Positions 36,740 to 44,905 of a stretch of DNA of 64,000 nucleotides are shown in pieces; the first letter of the stretch is position 1, and the number at the start of each line of letters is the position of its first letter. The stretch is taken from assembly GCA_964491785.1 (NCBI GenBank), contig CAZBGS010000003.1:212258-276257 (forward strand), in the 5' to 3' direction. The DNA comes from RZZS01 sp964491785 (GTDB taxonomy: Bacteria; Pseudomonadota; Alphaproteobacteria; Micavibrionales; Micavibrionaceae). Under the pieces are notes generated by a model. The model ran no database searches. It saw only the letters and a program-made list of their open reading frames with translations, and was not told the DNA's origin. A program made the position numbers and the translations under genes.

Positions 36740-37747
36740 TCAATTCTTAGCCTCTTTTTCTATTCGGACAACCTCAATTCCGTCCATTTTCTTGCAGGTA
36801 AACAGAAACCCCGCGAGAGTCCTTCTGCGAAACCCGGTACCATTAAAAATCTCCCTTGCCAGCATTTCAAGTTTTTCAAGCCTGGGAGGATAATGCCCCT
36901 TATAGCCAAGCATTTCCAATGACTTGATCAAAACACGAATACGAATTTCTTCCGGATTGATTTTTAATTCATTGGCATGCAAAATAATATGCCCATCTTT
37001 ATGGGCAATAAGCGCATCATCAAAGGCGCTGCCCGCATAACTTTCGAGTGCCTCCTGCGCCCGCCTGAGCCTGGCAGCCGTCACCGCCAGCCTTTTTGAG
37101 GTAAGCCCTTCGGATTCAAGCACTTGATAGGCGCTCCTCAAACGAGGCCTCATATATTTCTTATTTTGGTTCGACGGGTCGTCAACATAAAGCAGCCGCT
37201 TGTCGTGGCAATAGGCGATTAAATCCTCTTTCGCCGCGCAAAGCACAGGGCGGCAATAGAAGACCTCGCCCGCCTCTTGCACTTCCCTCATCGCCGCAAG
37301 ACCGTCAAGACCGCTCCCCTTGGCAAGACGAATCAAAAAAGTTTCTGCCTGGTCGTCCATATGATGGGCAAGAAAAATGTATTTAATTCCTGCGCTTACC
37401 GCATATTCTTTAATCAGCCTGTAACGTGCTGATCTGGCCTCCTCCATAATTCTCGTTTTCGGCTTGGGCCCTTCCCATTTTAAAACCGTATGCCTGACAT
37501 TGCCAATCGCGCCAAGCCATTTGGCAACGGAGCCTGCTTCCTCGGAAGACTCAGGTCGCAGATCGTGATCCACCGTAACCGCCAATATTTCTCCGCCCCC
37601 GGTTTCCGCCCTTAACTCTGAAAGCATGTGGCATAGCGCCATACTGTCTGGCCCCCCGGAAACAGCGACAAGCCATCCGGCATTAATGGCTTCCGGATAA
37701 CGCTCGAAGAAAGCGGCAACAAATCTGAAAGTTTGCTTGCAATTCAT
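36740..37747 (-). CDS. tilS: tRNA(Ile)-lysidine synthetase
   Basis: 335 residues. Modifies C34 of the CAU anticodon of tRNA-Ile2 to lysidine. N-type ATP pyrophosphatase P-loop VSGGPDSMAL (about 28-37), second-domain HHMDDQAETFLIRLAKGSGL and the VDDPSNQNKKYMRPRLR segment. The C-terminal region is shorter than in E. coli TilS, as in other alphaproteobacteria. 157 bp upstream of ftsH. Confidence 0.94.
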   Translation of the reverse strand: MNCKQTFRFVAAFFERYPEAINAGWLVAVSGGPDSMALCHMLSELRAETGGGEILAVTVDHDLRPESSEEAGSVAKWLGAIGNVRHTVLKWEGPKPKTRIMEEARSARYRLIKEYAVSAGIKYIFLAHHMDDQAETFLIRLAKGSGLDGLAAMREVQEAGEVFYCRPVLCAAKEDLIAYCHDKRLLYVDDPSNQNKKYMRPRLRSAYQVLESEGLTSKRLAVTAARLRRAQEALESYAGSAFDDALIAHKDGHIILHANELKINPEEIRIRVLIKSLEMLGYKGHYPPRLEKLEMLAREIFNGTGFRRRTLAGFLFTCKKMDGIEVVRIEKEAKN

Positions 37748-37764
37748 ATCAATAAACTATTGAA

Positions 37765-38208
37765 TCACCTGTATAAAATCATAGCGACCCCTGCCAGCCC
37801 CAAAAAAATTCCGACTACATTGACGGCAGAAATCGCTTCACCAAAAAACGCCACCCCTATAGCCGCCGTAAACGCCAGCTGACATACATAAACCAGTGGA
37901 AATCCCAAAGCTATAGAGCCCCCTTTTGAAATCATGTAAGTCATGGAAATGTCAATTACCATCACCGACAGTCCAGCGCACAGCGCTGCAATGACCGGCA
38001 CCGCCGTCCCGGTCGCAGGCAGAAGTTCCGCAGGCCTCTTCAAAAAATAAAAAGTGCTGAAAACAATGATTTGAAAAAAGAAAGCGCCGACATAAAGAAT
38101 TGTACTGAAGACCAGAGGATGCAAAGTCATCCCGCCGATTTTAAGACTGATATTGAACCCGAGATAGCCGATGATTGCTATCAGCGCAAACGGCAACCAG
38201 GTAACCAT
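37765..38208 (-). CDS. Small four-helix membrane transporter of the EamA/DMT type
   Basis: 147 residues, four predicted membrane segments (FALIAIIGYLGFNISLKI, LVFSTILYVGAFFFQIIVF, VIAALCAGLSVMVIDISMTY, AFTAAIGVAFFGEAISAVNV with the last helix VVGIFLGLAGVAMILY). The EamA-like C-terminal GEAISAVNVVGIFLGLAGV is clear. It is a half-length DMT protein, so it likely works as a dimer like the small multidrug resistance proteins. Substrate unknown. Confidence 0.75.
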   Translation of the reverse strand: MVTWLPFALIAIIGYLGFNISLKIGGMTLHPLVFSTILYVGAFFFQIIVFSTFYFLKRPAELLPATGTAVPVIAALCAGLSVMVIDISMTYMISKGGSIALGFPLVYVCQLAFTAAIGVAFFGEAISAVNVVGIFLGLAGVAMILYR

Positions 38209-38222
38209 TGGAATTCTCCCGC

Positions 38223-38319
38223 TATAGCATTGAACGATCAGGTTAAATCATGTTCATACCCGCTTCGTGCGGGCACCCGGCGATATAAGATGTGCCCCTG
38301 GATGACATCGATGCTCTAA
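38223..38319. repeat. Dispersed palindromic (MITE/REP-like) element, copy B
   Basis: 97 bp between the DMT gene and cpoB. Left end TATAGCATTGAACGATCAGG is identical to copy A over 20 bases, and the right end (GATGCTCTAA) is also identical. The middle differs but keeps CCCGCTTCGTGCGGGCACCCGG, a hairpin. The identity of both ends with a variable centre argues for an element moved as a unit. Confidence 0.7.
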
Positions 38320-38332
38320 TTACCGATCCGGC

Positions 38333-39295
38333 CTACTGACACTTCAGCCGTTCCATTTCCTGCTCGGCACGGCTTAGAACGGGGCCGGCTCCGTTCGGAA
38401 ACTCCTTCTGGATCTGCGACAGCGCAACGCAGGCATCCTTTACGCTCCCCATCCCGGCAAGCGACATGCCCATCTTAAGCAAATTGTCCGGCGCTTTCGA
38501 GCCCTTGGGATCCTGCTGGTACGCTTCGGCGAAAAGTCTTGCCGCCGTCTCGTATTGCGCTCGTACATAATAGGTTTCAGCAAGCCAGTATTTTGCGTTC
38601 TGCGTCAGGACATGTCCCGGATAGTTTTCCAGAAACGACTTGAACGCCACTTCCGCTTCGTCGAACCGCTGCTCCCTCACCAGTGAAAAAGCCTGCTCGT
38701 AAACCGCCGAAGGATCGTTGGGATTGCTAACGATCGAATACCCCTCCGACCCGACCGACAGCGAACCGAGTTGACCGGGGGGCGGAGCTACAGCCGCCGG
38801 CGCTTGCTGTCCGGTCATCGGGGCATAGGGCTGTGTCATCCCGGGCTGGACGCCGCTATGCGGCGCAATCTGGTTCCCCCCGTAATACATGCCGGGAATA
38901 TCCGCCCTTCCCTGTGCGAAACCGCCCGCATTTCTGCGCTCAAGCTCGGCAACACGGGTCTCGAGATCGACTATTGTCTTGTCAGCCCTCTCCCTTACTT
39001 GATTGATCTCAAAGATCATTTCCTCCACCCGTCCGGTAAGAGAACGCATGTCCATCTCTATTTGGGAAAGACGCACTTCGATTGCGGCCGTGGCTGCCTG
39101 ATCGGTTGAGGAAAAGTTGCTAATGCTTCCGGACGCCGGCCTTTCGCCTTTAAAAACGGCCCGGCTGAGCGTCTGGATTTCGTTCTCCAGCCGGTTCAGC
39201 CTGGCTTCAAGACCGCCAGATTGTGCCAGTACAGGCCTTACTGCGAGAAGCAGAAGGCCTGACATGGCTAGAAGATATCCCGGTTTTACGTTCAT
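38333..39295 (-). CDS. cpoB: Tol-Pal system coordinator of cell division (YbgF/CpoB)
   Basis: 320 residues. Signal peptide (LLAMSGLLLLAVRPVLA), N-terminal coiled coil (LEARLNRLENEIQTLSRAVF and QIEMDMRSLTGRVEEMIFEI), Pro/Gly/Gln linker, then a C-terminal tetratricopeptide domain (AVYEQAFSLVREQRFDEAEV and onward). Links outer-membrane constriction to peptidoglycan synthesis. Start lies 14 bp beyond the pal stop. Confidence 0.93.
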   Translation of the reverse strand: MNVKPGYLLAMSGLLLLAVRPVLAQSGGLEARLNRLENEIQTLSRAVFKGERPASGSISNFSSTDQAATAAIEVRLSQIEMDMRSLTGRVEEMIFEINQVRERADKTIVDLETRVAELERRNAGGFAQGRADIPGMYYGGNQIAPHSGVQPGMTQPYAPMTGQQAPAAVAPPPGQLGSLSVGSEGYSIVSNPNDPSAVYEQAFSLVREQRFDEAEVAFKSFLENYPGHVLTQNAKYWLAETYYVRAQYETAARLFAEAYQQDPKGSKAPDNLLKMGMSLAGMGSVKDACVALSQIQKEFPNGAGPVLSRAEQEMERLKCQ

Positions 39296-39308
39296 CCGTA
39301 TTCCGATA

Positions 39309-39836
39309 TCAGTCGACTTTGGTCACGCCACGGCGGTTTTGCGCCCATGCGGAAGGATTTGACTCCTGAACCGCCGGACGTTCCTTGCCAAAGCTGACGG
39401 TGGTAATCCTGCGGGCATCGACTCCCATTGCCGTCAGGTAGTTCTTGACGGATGTTGCCCGGCGCTCGCCAAGTGCAAGGTTGTACTCTCTGGTTCCGCG
39501 CTCGTCAGCATGGCCTTCGACGGTGATCGTTACATGCGGATAACGCTGAAGCCACTGCGCCTGCATTCCAAGAACGCTTTGAGCTTCCGAGGTGAGGTCG
39601 TAACGGTCGTAACCGAAGAAGACCCGGTCACCGACATTCACGACCAGATCGCTTTGCGAACCGGGTACCGGGCCGTCAACCTGGCCTCCGTATACCTCTG
39701 TGCCTCCCAGCGGATCGGGCGAGATTCTTTCGTAGTTGTCGATCGATACCTGATCGCCGACATCGGCCTTCTTGTCCTTCGCACACGCGCTCAGTGAGAG
39801 CACCATGGCGGCAATAGCTAGATAACGGATTATCAT
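39309..39836 (-). CDS. pal: Peptidoglycan-associated lipoprotein Pal
   Basis: 175 residues. Lipobox LSACAKDKK (Cys about residue 19), then an OmpA-like domain with VNVGDRVFFGYDRYDL and the peptidoglycan-binding motif EGHADERGTREYNLALGERR. Outer-membrane anchor of the Tol-Pal complex. It is the last core gene before the mobile island; its upstream (promoter) region lies within about 290 bp of the island edge. Confidence 0.96.
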   Translation of the reverse strand: MIIRYLAIAAMVLSLSACAKDKKADVGDQVSIDNYERISPDPLGGTEVYGGQVDGPVPGSQSDLVVNVGDRVFFGYDRYDLTSEAQSVLGMQAQWLQRYPHVTITVEGHADERGTREYNLALGERRATSVKNYLTAMGVDARRITTVSFGKERPAVQESNPSAWAQNRRGVTKVD

Positions 39837-40206
39837 ATTGGGGGGCTCCTAAAAAAGTTAAATGCTGCAAGCTATTTTATGAAAAACATAGTTTTTCATT
39901 TCTTTCCATTAACTCATATTACCTAAAACGCCCGCTGGCAAGAGGCAGAATAACGGTTTTCTATAGAAATTAAATGGCAGAATTTCGGCTGTTTCCCAAG
40001 GCGGCGGGCTAATCTATTGAATCCCTGATATGCTGCAACAGCAAAAACGCATCCCGCCTGTCTCTGGGATGACAGAGTCATACTATCTTTCTGTTTTTAT
40101 TTACTATTTTATTATATAATGGTCTGCACATAGTATGCACAGCTACGACAGATCAATGACTTACGGCTGAAAACTACACGGAATCTGCACAAAAAGGACA
40201 AGGGGC
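39837..40206. other. Gap between pal and the integrase; promoter region and island left edge
   Basis: 370 bp with no supported gene. It should hold the pal promoter (minus strand) and the integrase promoter (plus strand). A short hairpin CATCCC/GGGATG lies at 40050-40071. The candidate left att site is at 40124-40142, 64 bp before the integrase start. Confidence 0.5.
40124..40142 (+). other. Candidate island left end (att-like motif)
   Basis: Sequence CTGCACA-TAGTA-TGCACAG: two TGCACA units at an 11-bp period. The same arrangement with a different 5-base spacer occurs at 51301-51319, the other end of the island. It is 64 bp upstream of the integrase, where attL usually lies. No target gene or tRNA is apparent. 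Confidence 0.4.
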
Positions 40207-41496
40207 ATGGCCTTCATCATCGACAAAGAGGAACTCAAACTCGGCCTGATTATCTTCCGCCGGGGTGATGTGGAGCATAAGAACTTCTATTGCCGCATCA
40301 AACTTCCCAAAGCAGACCGCTACAAGACTATTTCCCTCAAGACTTCCAACATCAACGAAGCCCGCGACCGCGCCTATGACTATGACGCGGATGTACGGTT
40401 TCGGATAAAGCACGAAGTCCCGATATTCGATAAGCCCTTTAGCGATGTTTCCAAGGAATACATTGAATCCCAGAATTTACGCGCAAAGATGGGTGAAATC
40501 GGGCATGAGCGCGTCAGAAAGCTAAAATCTTCCGTCAACAACCATTTAGACCCCTATGTAGGAAACATTCAAATCAGCATGATCGGGCAAGACCGATGGG
40601 CCAATTATCCCGCATGGCGGCGCGAACACGGGAAAGGTCAGTTTCGTGAGCAGGTCAGTGATGCCACGGTAAAATTTGAAATGATGATTTTCCGGGCCAT
40701 CATGGATTTTGCCATCAAGAAACGCTACATCACGGCAGACAAGCGGTTTGAAGGAAGACCGCAATTCAAGCTGATGCGCCGGGATGCGTTTTCCATCGAG
40801 GAATACCGCGCCTTGCACACGCGGGGCCGCGCATGGGTCAAGGCGGCGACTAAGGACTCAAGTATCTGGTATCGCACCATGACCTATAATTTTGTCCTTA
40901 TCATGTGCAATACGGGGATGCGACCGCCGGAAGCAAAAAACCTGCGCTGGCGGGATATTTCGAAAGGTAAAGACAAGGATGGCCGCGATCTGATTATCTT
41001 GTCTGTCCGGGGTAAGGGAAAATCAAGGCAGCTTGTCGCTCCGCCGAGTGTCGGGGAATATCTCGACCGGGTGAAAGCCATGTCTAAATCCACCGGGCCG
41101 GACGACCCGGTATTTACAACCAAGGTAGGAAAAGCAACCAAATCCCTTTATGCAGAACTGGTAACCAAACTTTTAACAGAAGCGAAATTGCGCGAAGGCC
41201 CGTCAGGGATTCCGCGCTCGACTTATTGTTTCCGTCATACCTATGCGACATTCCGCCTTGGTGAAGGCGTTGACGTTTATTTCTTGGCGCAGCAAATGGG
41301 AACGTCTGTTGAAATGATTGAACAGCATTACGGCCATGTGAATACCGTTAAACATGCAGACCGCGTGTTGCATGGTATGGGAAGCTGGGAATCCTTACCC
41401 GAAGACGATAGTAAACCGGATAACAGCCAGAGCGGAAAAGCTGGAGCGGCCCGCCCCGGCCCCGAACGGCGCAAGAATCCCAAAGGCAAAAAGTAA
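40207..41496 (+). CDS. int: Tyrosine-type site-specific integrase
   Basis: 429 residues. Recombines the island in and out of the chromosome. Box I Arg in NTGMRPPEAKNLRW (about residue 240), the Lys in VRGKGKSRQLV, box II in TYCFRHTYATFRL and the nucleophile Tyr375 in IEQHYGHV. The first His of the usual HxLRH is Tyr here (YCFRH). An N-terminal arm-binding and core-binding region is present (about 1-190), and a basic Pro/Gly tail (KAGAARPGPERRKNPKGKK) ends the protein. It faces rightward into the island and defines its left border. Confidence 0.92.
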   Translation: MAFIIDKEELKLGLIIFRRGDVEHKNFYCRIKLPKADRYKTISLKTSNINEARDRAYDYDADVRFRIKHEVPIFDKPFSDVSKEYIESQNLRAKMGEIGHERVRKLKSSVNNHLDPYVGNIQISMIGQDRWANYPAWRREHGKGQFREQVSDATVKFEMMIFRAIMDFAIKKRYITADKRFEGRPQFKLMRRDAFSIEEYRALHTRGRAWVKAATKDSSIWYRTMTYNFVLIMCNTGMRPPEAKNLRWRDISKGKDKDGRDLIILSVRGKGKSRQLVAPPSVGEYLDRVKAMSKSTGPDDPVFTTKVGKATKSLYAELVTKLLTEAKLREGPSGIPRSTYCFRHTYATFRLGEGVDVYFLAQQMGTSVEMIEQHYGHVNTVKHADRVLHGMGSWESLPEDDSKPDNSQSGKAGAARPGPERRKNPKGKK

Positions 41497-41524
41497 CAGT
41501 CATTATTTAAGGGGTGGCGCGAAC

Positions 41525-41545
41525 GGTACAGCGGCCCGCTGTACC
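41525..41545 (+). terminator. Hairpin downstream of the integrase
   Basis: Perfect 9-bp arms GGTACAGCG/CGCTGTACC with a three-base loop, 28 bp past the integrase stop. No U-run follows. It lies in the 165-bp gap between the convergent integrase and PAP2 genes. Confidence 0.4.
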
Positions 41546-41661
41546 AGCCATCCCGCCCCAGCCATCCATCCGATGCGCCGCTGGCGCGACTTCAATCGGA
41601 TAGAATCTGAAACCACAGGCCGGAAAAAGGGAGATCGAGTTCGATTTTCCGCGGTCTTAAT

Positions 41662-42348
41662 TCAATCTATTTGCTCATCTGTCTGCCATATAATCCAGAT
41701 CATCCAGCACAAAGCGCACCATCCGAGGGCTAAAATCCAACTGGCGATTACATCGCTCGGCCAATGGACACCCAAATAAAGGCGACTGATTCCTATCCAA
41801 AAACTGACGAAAATAGCAGTACAGAAAGCAAATATCTTTAGCTGCGGTTTAATTTCAAGCTGATAAATCAGAAAGGCCATGGTCAAGTAAGTGACCGCGC
41901 CAGTGAATGTGTGACCACTTGGGAACGTCATGGAACTGACAAGCGTCCCATGCGGGAAAATATCTGGCCGAGGCAAATCGAAAAACTGCTTAAGCGTATT
42001 ATTCAGGGCCGAGCTTGTTATAACCGTCAAGGCCATTAATGCCGCCTTGCCCTTCTGCCCTAGCTGAAAAAACCATAGAACGGTCGCGGTCGTTGCGAAT
42101 ATTATAAGCGTTGTTCCGCCGAGGCTGGTTATATCGCGCATGGTTTCGCTATAGCGGGCGACCTTGATTTCACCGCTGCGCCCGTCCGCCAGGCCGGTTA
42201 AGACCGCAACGTCGAACCCATGCAGCGCGCCGCGTACATCGAGGGCGGCCAAGATCGAAAACAGCACAGCGGACGAAACAATAAGGGCAAGACAGATTTT
42301 GAAGTCCCTGAAAATCAGGAACCGCTTTTTATCGTATAGCCATTTCAT
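41662..42348 (-). CDS. PAP2-family membrane phosphatase (LpxE/LpxF or LpxT-like)
   Basis: 228 residues. The three PAP2 motifs are present: KQFFDLPRP, FPSGHTFTG and SRLYLGVHWPSDV. Six or so membrane helices. The fold is that of LpxE/LpxF lipid A phosphatases, LpxT and undecaprenyl-pyrophosphatases. Last gene of the leftward lipid-remodelling unit; its start overlaps the transferase stop by 4 bp (ATGA), so it is coupled to it. By context it likely removes or moves a phosphate on lipid A or on the undecaprenyl carrier; sequence alone cannot tell. Confidence 0.87.
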   Translation of the reverse strand: MKWLYDKKRFLIFRDFKICLALIVSSAVLFSILAALDVRGALHGFDVAVLTGLADGRSGEIKVARYSETMRDITSLGGTTLIIFATTATVLWFFQLGQKGKAALMALTVITSSALNNTLKQFFDLPRPDIFPHGTLVSSMTFPSGHTFTGAVTYLTMAFLIYQLEIKPQLKIFAFCTAIFVSFWIGISRLYLGVHWPSDVIASWILALGWCALCWMIWIIWQTDEQID

Positions 42349-43730
42349 TTCTCGAACACTCCGAGATTTTTACCGCGGTAACGGTGGGCAAAAATCATCT
42401 TGAGGTTTTTTATTTCCGGCTGGTTGTCCTTGAAACGCACGACCGCCCACCCGTCCGGGTGCGCTTCAAACCACGCCTCAAGTTGATCGGGCTGCAAGCT
42501 ATCGACCGGCGTTTCATGGCGCGCCATAAAGCCTAATTCGCCGTGATAATTGCGGACAAAGGCTAGATCGCGGGTCGGCTGCGTCTTCACAATTTCCGCG
42601 ACATGCTCAAGCGTGTACCGCTTGAAAAAGGTTTGCGAGGCGATCATCTGCCCGCCGATGAAAAGCACCAGCACAGCGGCGAAAGCCTTGACCAGCGTTC
42701 GCGCTTCAAGCCTTTGAAGGCAATACGCCGCAAGCATGGCGACGCCTGGCACCAACGGGACGAGATAGTGCGGCTGCTTTCCGCTTATGAAGGAAAAGGC
42801 GATAACGACCGGCACAAGCCAGAAAGCCAGAAAGCGCAAACCCTCCTGCAATCTCAGCCCGGCCTTGGCATGGGACAGGCCGCGCCAGAACGACGGAAAG
42901 AAAAGCCACGGCATGAAAATGACCGGGATTAGCGGCAAGTAAAACCAGAACGGGCGCACATGCGAGGCGTTGAAATTCCCCGTTATCCGCCCGGCGGTCT
43001 GATTCCAGACCAGCCAGAACGCAAAGTCGCTATCCGCCGCTTTCAGAACGGGAATCAGCCAGAACAAAACCGGCAGCACGGAAACGGCAAGCGTGGCCAA
43101 TATGCCGCCGTACCATTGCGCGGGCCGGGAAAATTCTTTCATCCAGAACGGGGCCAGAAGCGCGACCGGCAAGACATAGAGATACGCCACCGGGCCTTTG
43201 GTCAAAACGCCCATGCCAAGGCACAGGCCCATGAGCAGCGCATAGCGCAAGCGGCGTTCCTGCCGAAAATAGTAAAGGCAAATCAGGGAAAGAAGCACGA
43301 AGGCGCACAGCATGAAATCAAACATGACCAGCGTGCCGTAGATCATAAACGGAATGCCGCCCGCCATGATAAGCCGGACGCGCTGGCGGTCTTGGATTTC
43401 AGGGAAAAGACGCTTGCTTAAAAAGCCCGTCAGATAGACGCAGGCCATAGAGAACAGCACAATAGGAATAAGGCCCGCCCACCGGCTTATCCCGAACACC
43501 GACCATGAAAGATTTATCAGCCAGAATAGCAGCGGCGGCTTGTGGTGGTATGGCTCAAAATTCACCGTCAACGGCTGGAGCCAGCCTTGGCGCAAAAACA
43601 TTTCCCACGCGACCGTCATATAGCGCGTTTCATCAATCGGCAGCAAAGGCCGGAACGCTATGGCGGTTAAAAACAGGGCGAGAATAACAAAAGGGAGCCA
43701 CAGATTTTTGGCTATGGTGGAAAAATTCAC
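42345..43730 (-). CDS. ArnT/RgtD-like polyprenyl-phosphate-sugar:lipid A glycosyltransferase
   Basis: 461 residues, multi-span GT-C (PMT-2/GT83-like) enzyme. The N-terminal loop after the first helix carries the catalytic-type motif LPIDETRYMTVAWEMF, followed by PYHHKPPLLFWLINL, typical of ArnT and RgtC/D. About ten membrane segments and a small C-terminal periplasmic domain. It should transfer a sugar from a polyprenyl carrier to the lipid A sugar phosphates. It lies 18 bp downstream of the LAB_N gene. Confidence 0.87.
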   Translation of the reverse strand: MNFSTIAKNLWLPFVILALFLTAIAFRPLLPIDETRYMTVAWEMFLRQGWLQPLTVNFEPYHHKPPLLFWLINLSWSVFGISRWAGLIPIVLFSMACVYLTGFLSKRLFPEIQDRQRVRLIMAGGIPFMIYGTLVMFDFMLCAFVLLSLICLYYFRQERRLRYALLMGLCLGMGVLTKGPVAYLYVLPVALLAPFWMKEFSRPAQWYGGILATLAVSVLPVLFWLIPVLKAADSDFAFWLVWNQTAGRITGNFNASHVRPFWFYLPLIPVIFMPWLFFPSFWRGLSHAKAGLRLQEGLRFLAFWLVPVVIAFSFISGKQPHYLVPLVPGVAMLAAYCLQRLEARTLVKAFAAVLVLFIGGQMIASQTFFKRYTLEHVAEIVKTQPTRDLAFVRNYHGELGFMARHETPVDSLQPDQLEAWFEAHPDGWAVVRFKDNQPEIKNLKMIFAHRYRGKNLGVFEK

Positions 43731-43748
43731 TAGGTAAATTCCTTGTAC

Positions 43749-44042
43749 TTATTGAGCGACAGCGGTTTGCGATTCCTTGCGCCGGATGAGGTAAAGATTG
43801 CGCGCATAGATAAACAGGCCGGTGCTTTGGCCGAGAATGAAAACCGGGTCTTGCCGGTAAATCGCATACGCGCACAGGGCCAGCCCGCCGCCGATGCTGA
43901 AATACCAGAATGTGTGCGGGATAATGCTATTCCCGGCTTTTTCGGAGGCGATCCATTGGACGATGAAGCGCATGGAGAACATGGCTTGACCAAGAAAGCC
44001 TATTATAATCCACATGGTTTCAGGGGTGAGATATGCAGTCAT
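43749..44042 (-). CDS. LAB_N (lipid-A-disaccharide synthase N-terminal domain) membrane protein, RgtF-like
   Basis: 97 residues, three membrane helices. FLGQAMFSMRFIVQWIASEK, then PHTFWYFSIGGGL and the C-terminal FIYARNLYLIRR are the LAB_N family pattern. Small LAB_N proteins accompany polyprenyl-phosphate glycosyltransferases; RgtF in Rhizobium is an example, and a role in flipping the carrier sugar is suspected there. It lies 10 bp after the glycosyltransferase gene. Confidence 0.87.
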   Translation of the reverse strand: MTAYLTPETMWIIIGFLGQAMFSMRFIVQWIASEKAGNSIIPHTFWYFSIGGGLALCAYAIYRQDPVFILGQSTGLFIYARNLYLIRRKESQTAVAQ

Positions 44043-44052
44043 TTTTTCATCC

Positions 44053-44778
44053 TTAGTTGAGGTCTTCGGTTATTTTGGGAAAGGCATAGGGGCGCGTTTG
44101 AAGCCACCGGACGCCTAACAAATCGGTCACGCCGACAAGGGCGCGGCTGAAATTTCCGTACTTGGAAACGCCGTGTTGCCGCGGGCGGTGCGAAACATCG
44201 ACATGAATCAAATGGACGCCGTTGCGTATCATCAGCGCGGGCAGGAAACGGTGCATGTGATCGAAGTAAGGCAGGGTGATATAATCCTTGCGCTGGAACA
44301 TCTTTAACGAGCAGCCTGTATCTTTCGTCATATCCTTGAGCAAGGCAGAGCGCAGGCCGTTTGCAAAGCGCGAGGCAAGGCGGCGGGAAAGACTGTCATT
44401 GCGCTTTTTGCGTTCGCCTACGATCATCAGTTTTTCGTGCACGTTTTTGTGGCGTTCATAGAGATCATAAAGGCGCGCAATATCGGCGGGGTCGTTCTGG
44501 CCATCACCGTCAAGCGTGGCTATCAAATCATTGCCCGCGGCCTGTATGCCCGCCCACAATCCCGCGGATTGTCCGCAGCGGTTGTTATGGCGCAGAACGC
44601 GCAAGGCGGAATATTTTTGTTTCAGCGAACGCAGGATTTCATAGGTTCCGTCCGTGCTGCCATCATCGACATAAATAATTTCACTGATAGGCGCGGATTC
44701 CGCCGCGCGGACAATTTCATCAAGCAGCGCAGCTATATTTTCTTCCTCGTTTAGTACGGGAACAACTACAGTAATCAT
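44053..44778 (-). CDS. GT2 polyprenyl-phosphate glycosyltransferase (ArnC/RgtE-like)
   Basis: 241 residues. GT-A fold with VVVPVLNEEENI at the N-terminus, the DXD-type motif LDGDGQND (about 90-97) and the C-terminal HRPRQHGVSKYGNFSRAL typical of ArnC/DPM1/GtrB enzymes, but without their C-terminal membrane helices. It would make a polyprenyl-phosphate sugar. No arnA, arnB or arnD genes are nearby, so the sugar is probably not aminoarabinose. First of the four effector genes; a PmrA box lies 52 bp upstream. Confidence 0.9.
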   Translation of the reverse strand: MITVVVPVLNEEENIAALLDEIVRAAESAPISEIIYVDDGSTDGTYEILRSLKQKYSALRVLRHNNRCGQSAGLWAGIQAAGNDLIATLDGDGQNDPADIARLYDLYERHKNVHEKLMIVGERKKRNDSLSRRLASRFANGLRSALLKDMTKDTGCSLKMFQRKDYITLPYFDHMHRFLPALMIRNGVHLIHVDVSHRPRQHGVSKYGNFSRALVGVTDLLGVRWLQTRPYAFPKITEDLN

Positions 44779-44829
44779 TTAGTCTTGGCCCTTTCCTTCG
44801 TCTTGGGAGGGCCAATAAACAAAGCGAAA

Positions 44830-44846
44830 CTTAAGGCAGACTTAAG
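44830..44846 (-). promoter_or_regulatory. PmrA-box-like operator upstream of the glycosyltransferase
   Basis: CTTAAG-GCAGA-CTTAAG. It fits the PmrA/BasR consensus YTTAAK-N5-YTTAAK exactly (both half-sites palindromic), and lies 52 bp before the start of the glycosyltransferase in the 127-bp gap after the histidine kinase gene. The flanking gene pair encodes a PmrAB-like system. Consensus known from PmrA literature; binding here is inferred. Confidence 0.7.
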
Positions 44847-44905
44847 GGGATTTTTGCAGAGCAAAAAAAGACGAAAAAGCCCGGATTTCTAAGGTTTTAA
44901 GGGGT

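Noticed and set aside
40050..40071. Short hairpin CATCCC/GGGATG before the island
   Set aside because: Six-base arms only, no U-run; not enough to call a terminator or a copy of the repeat family.
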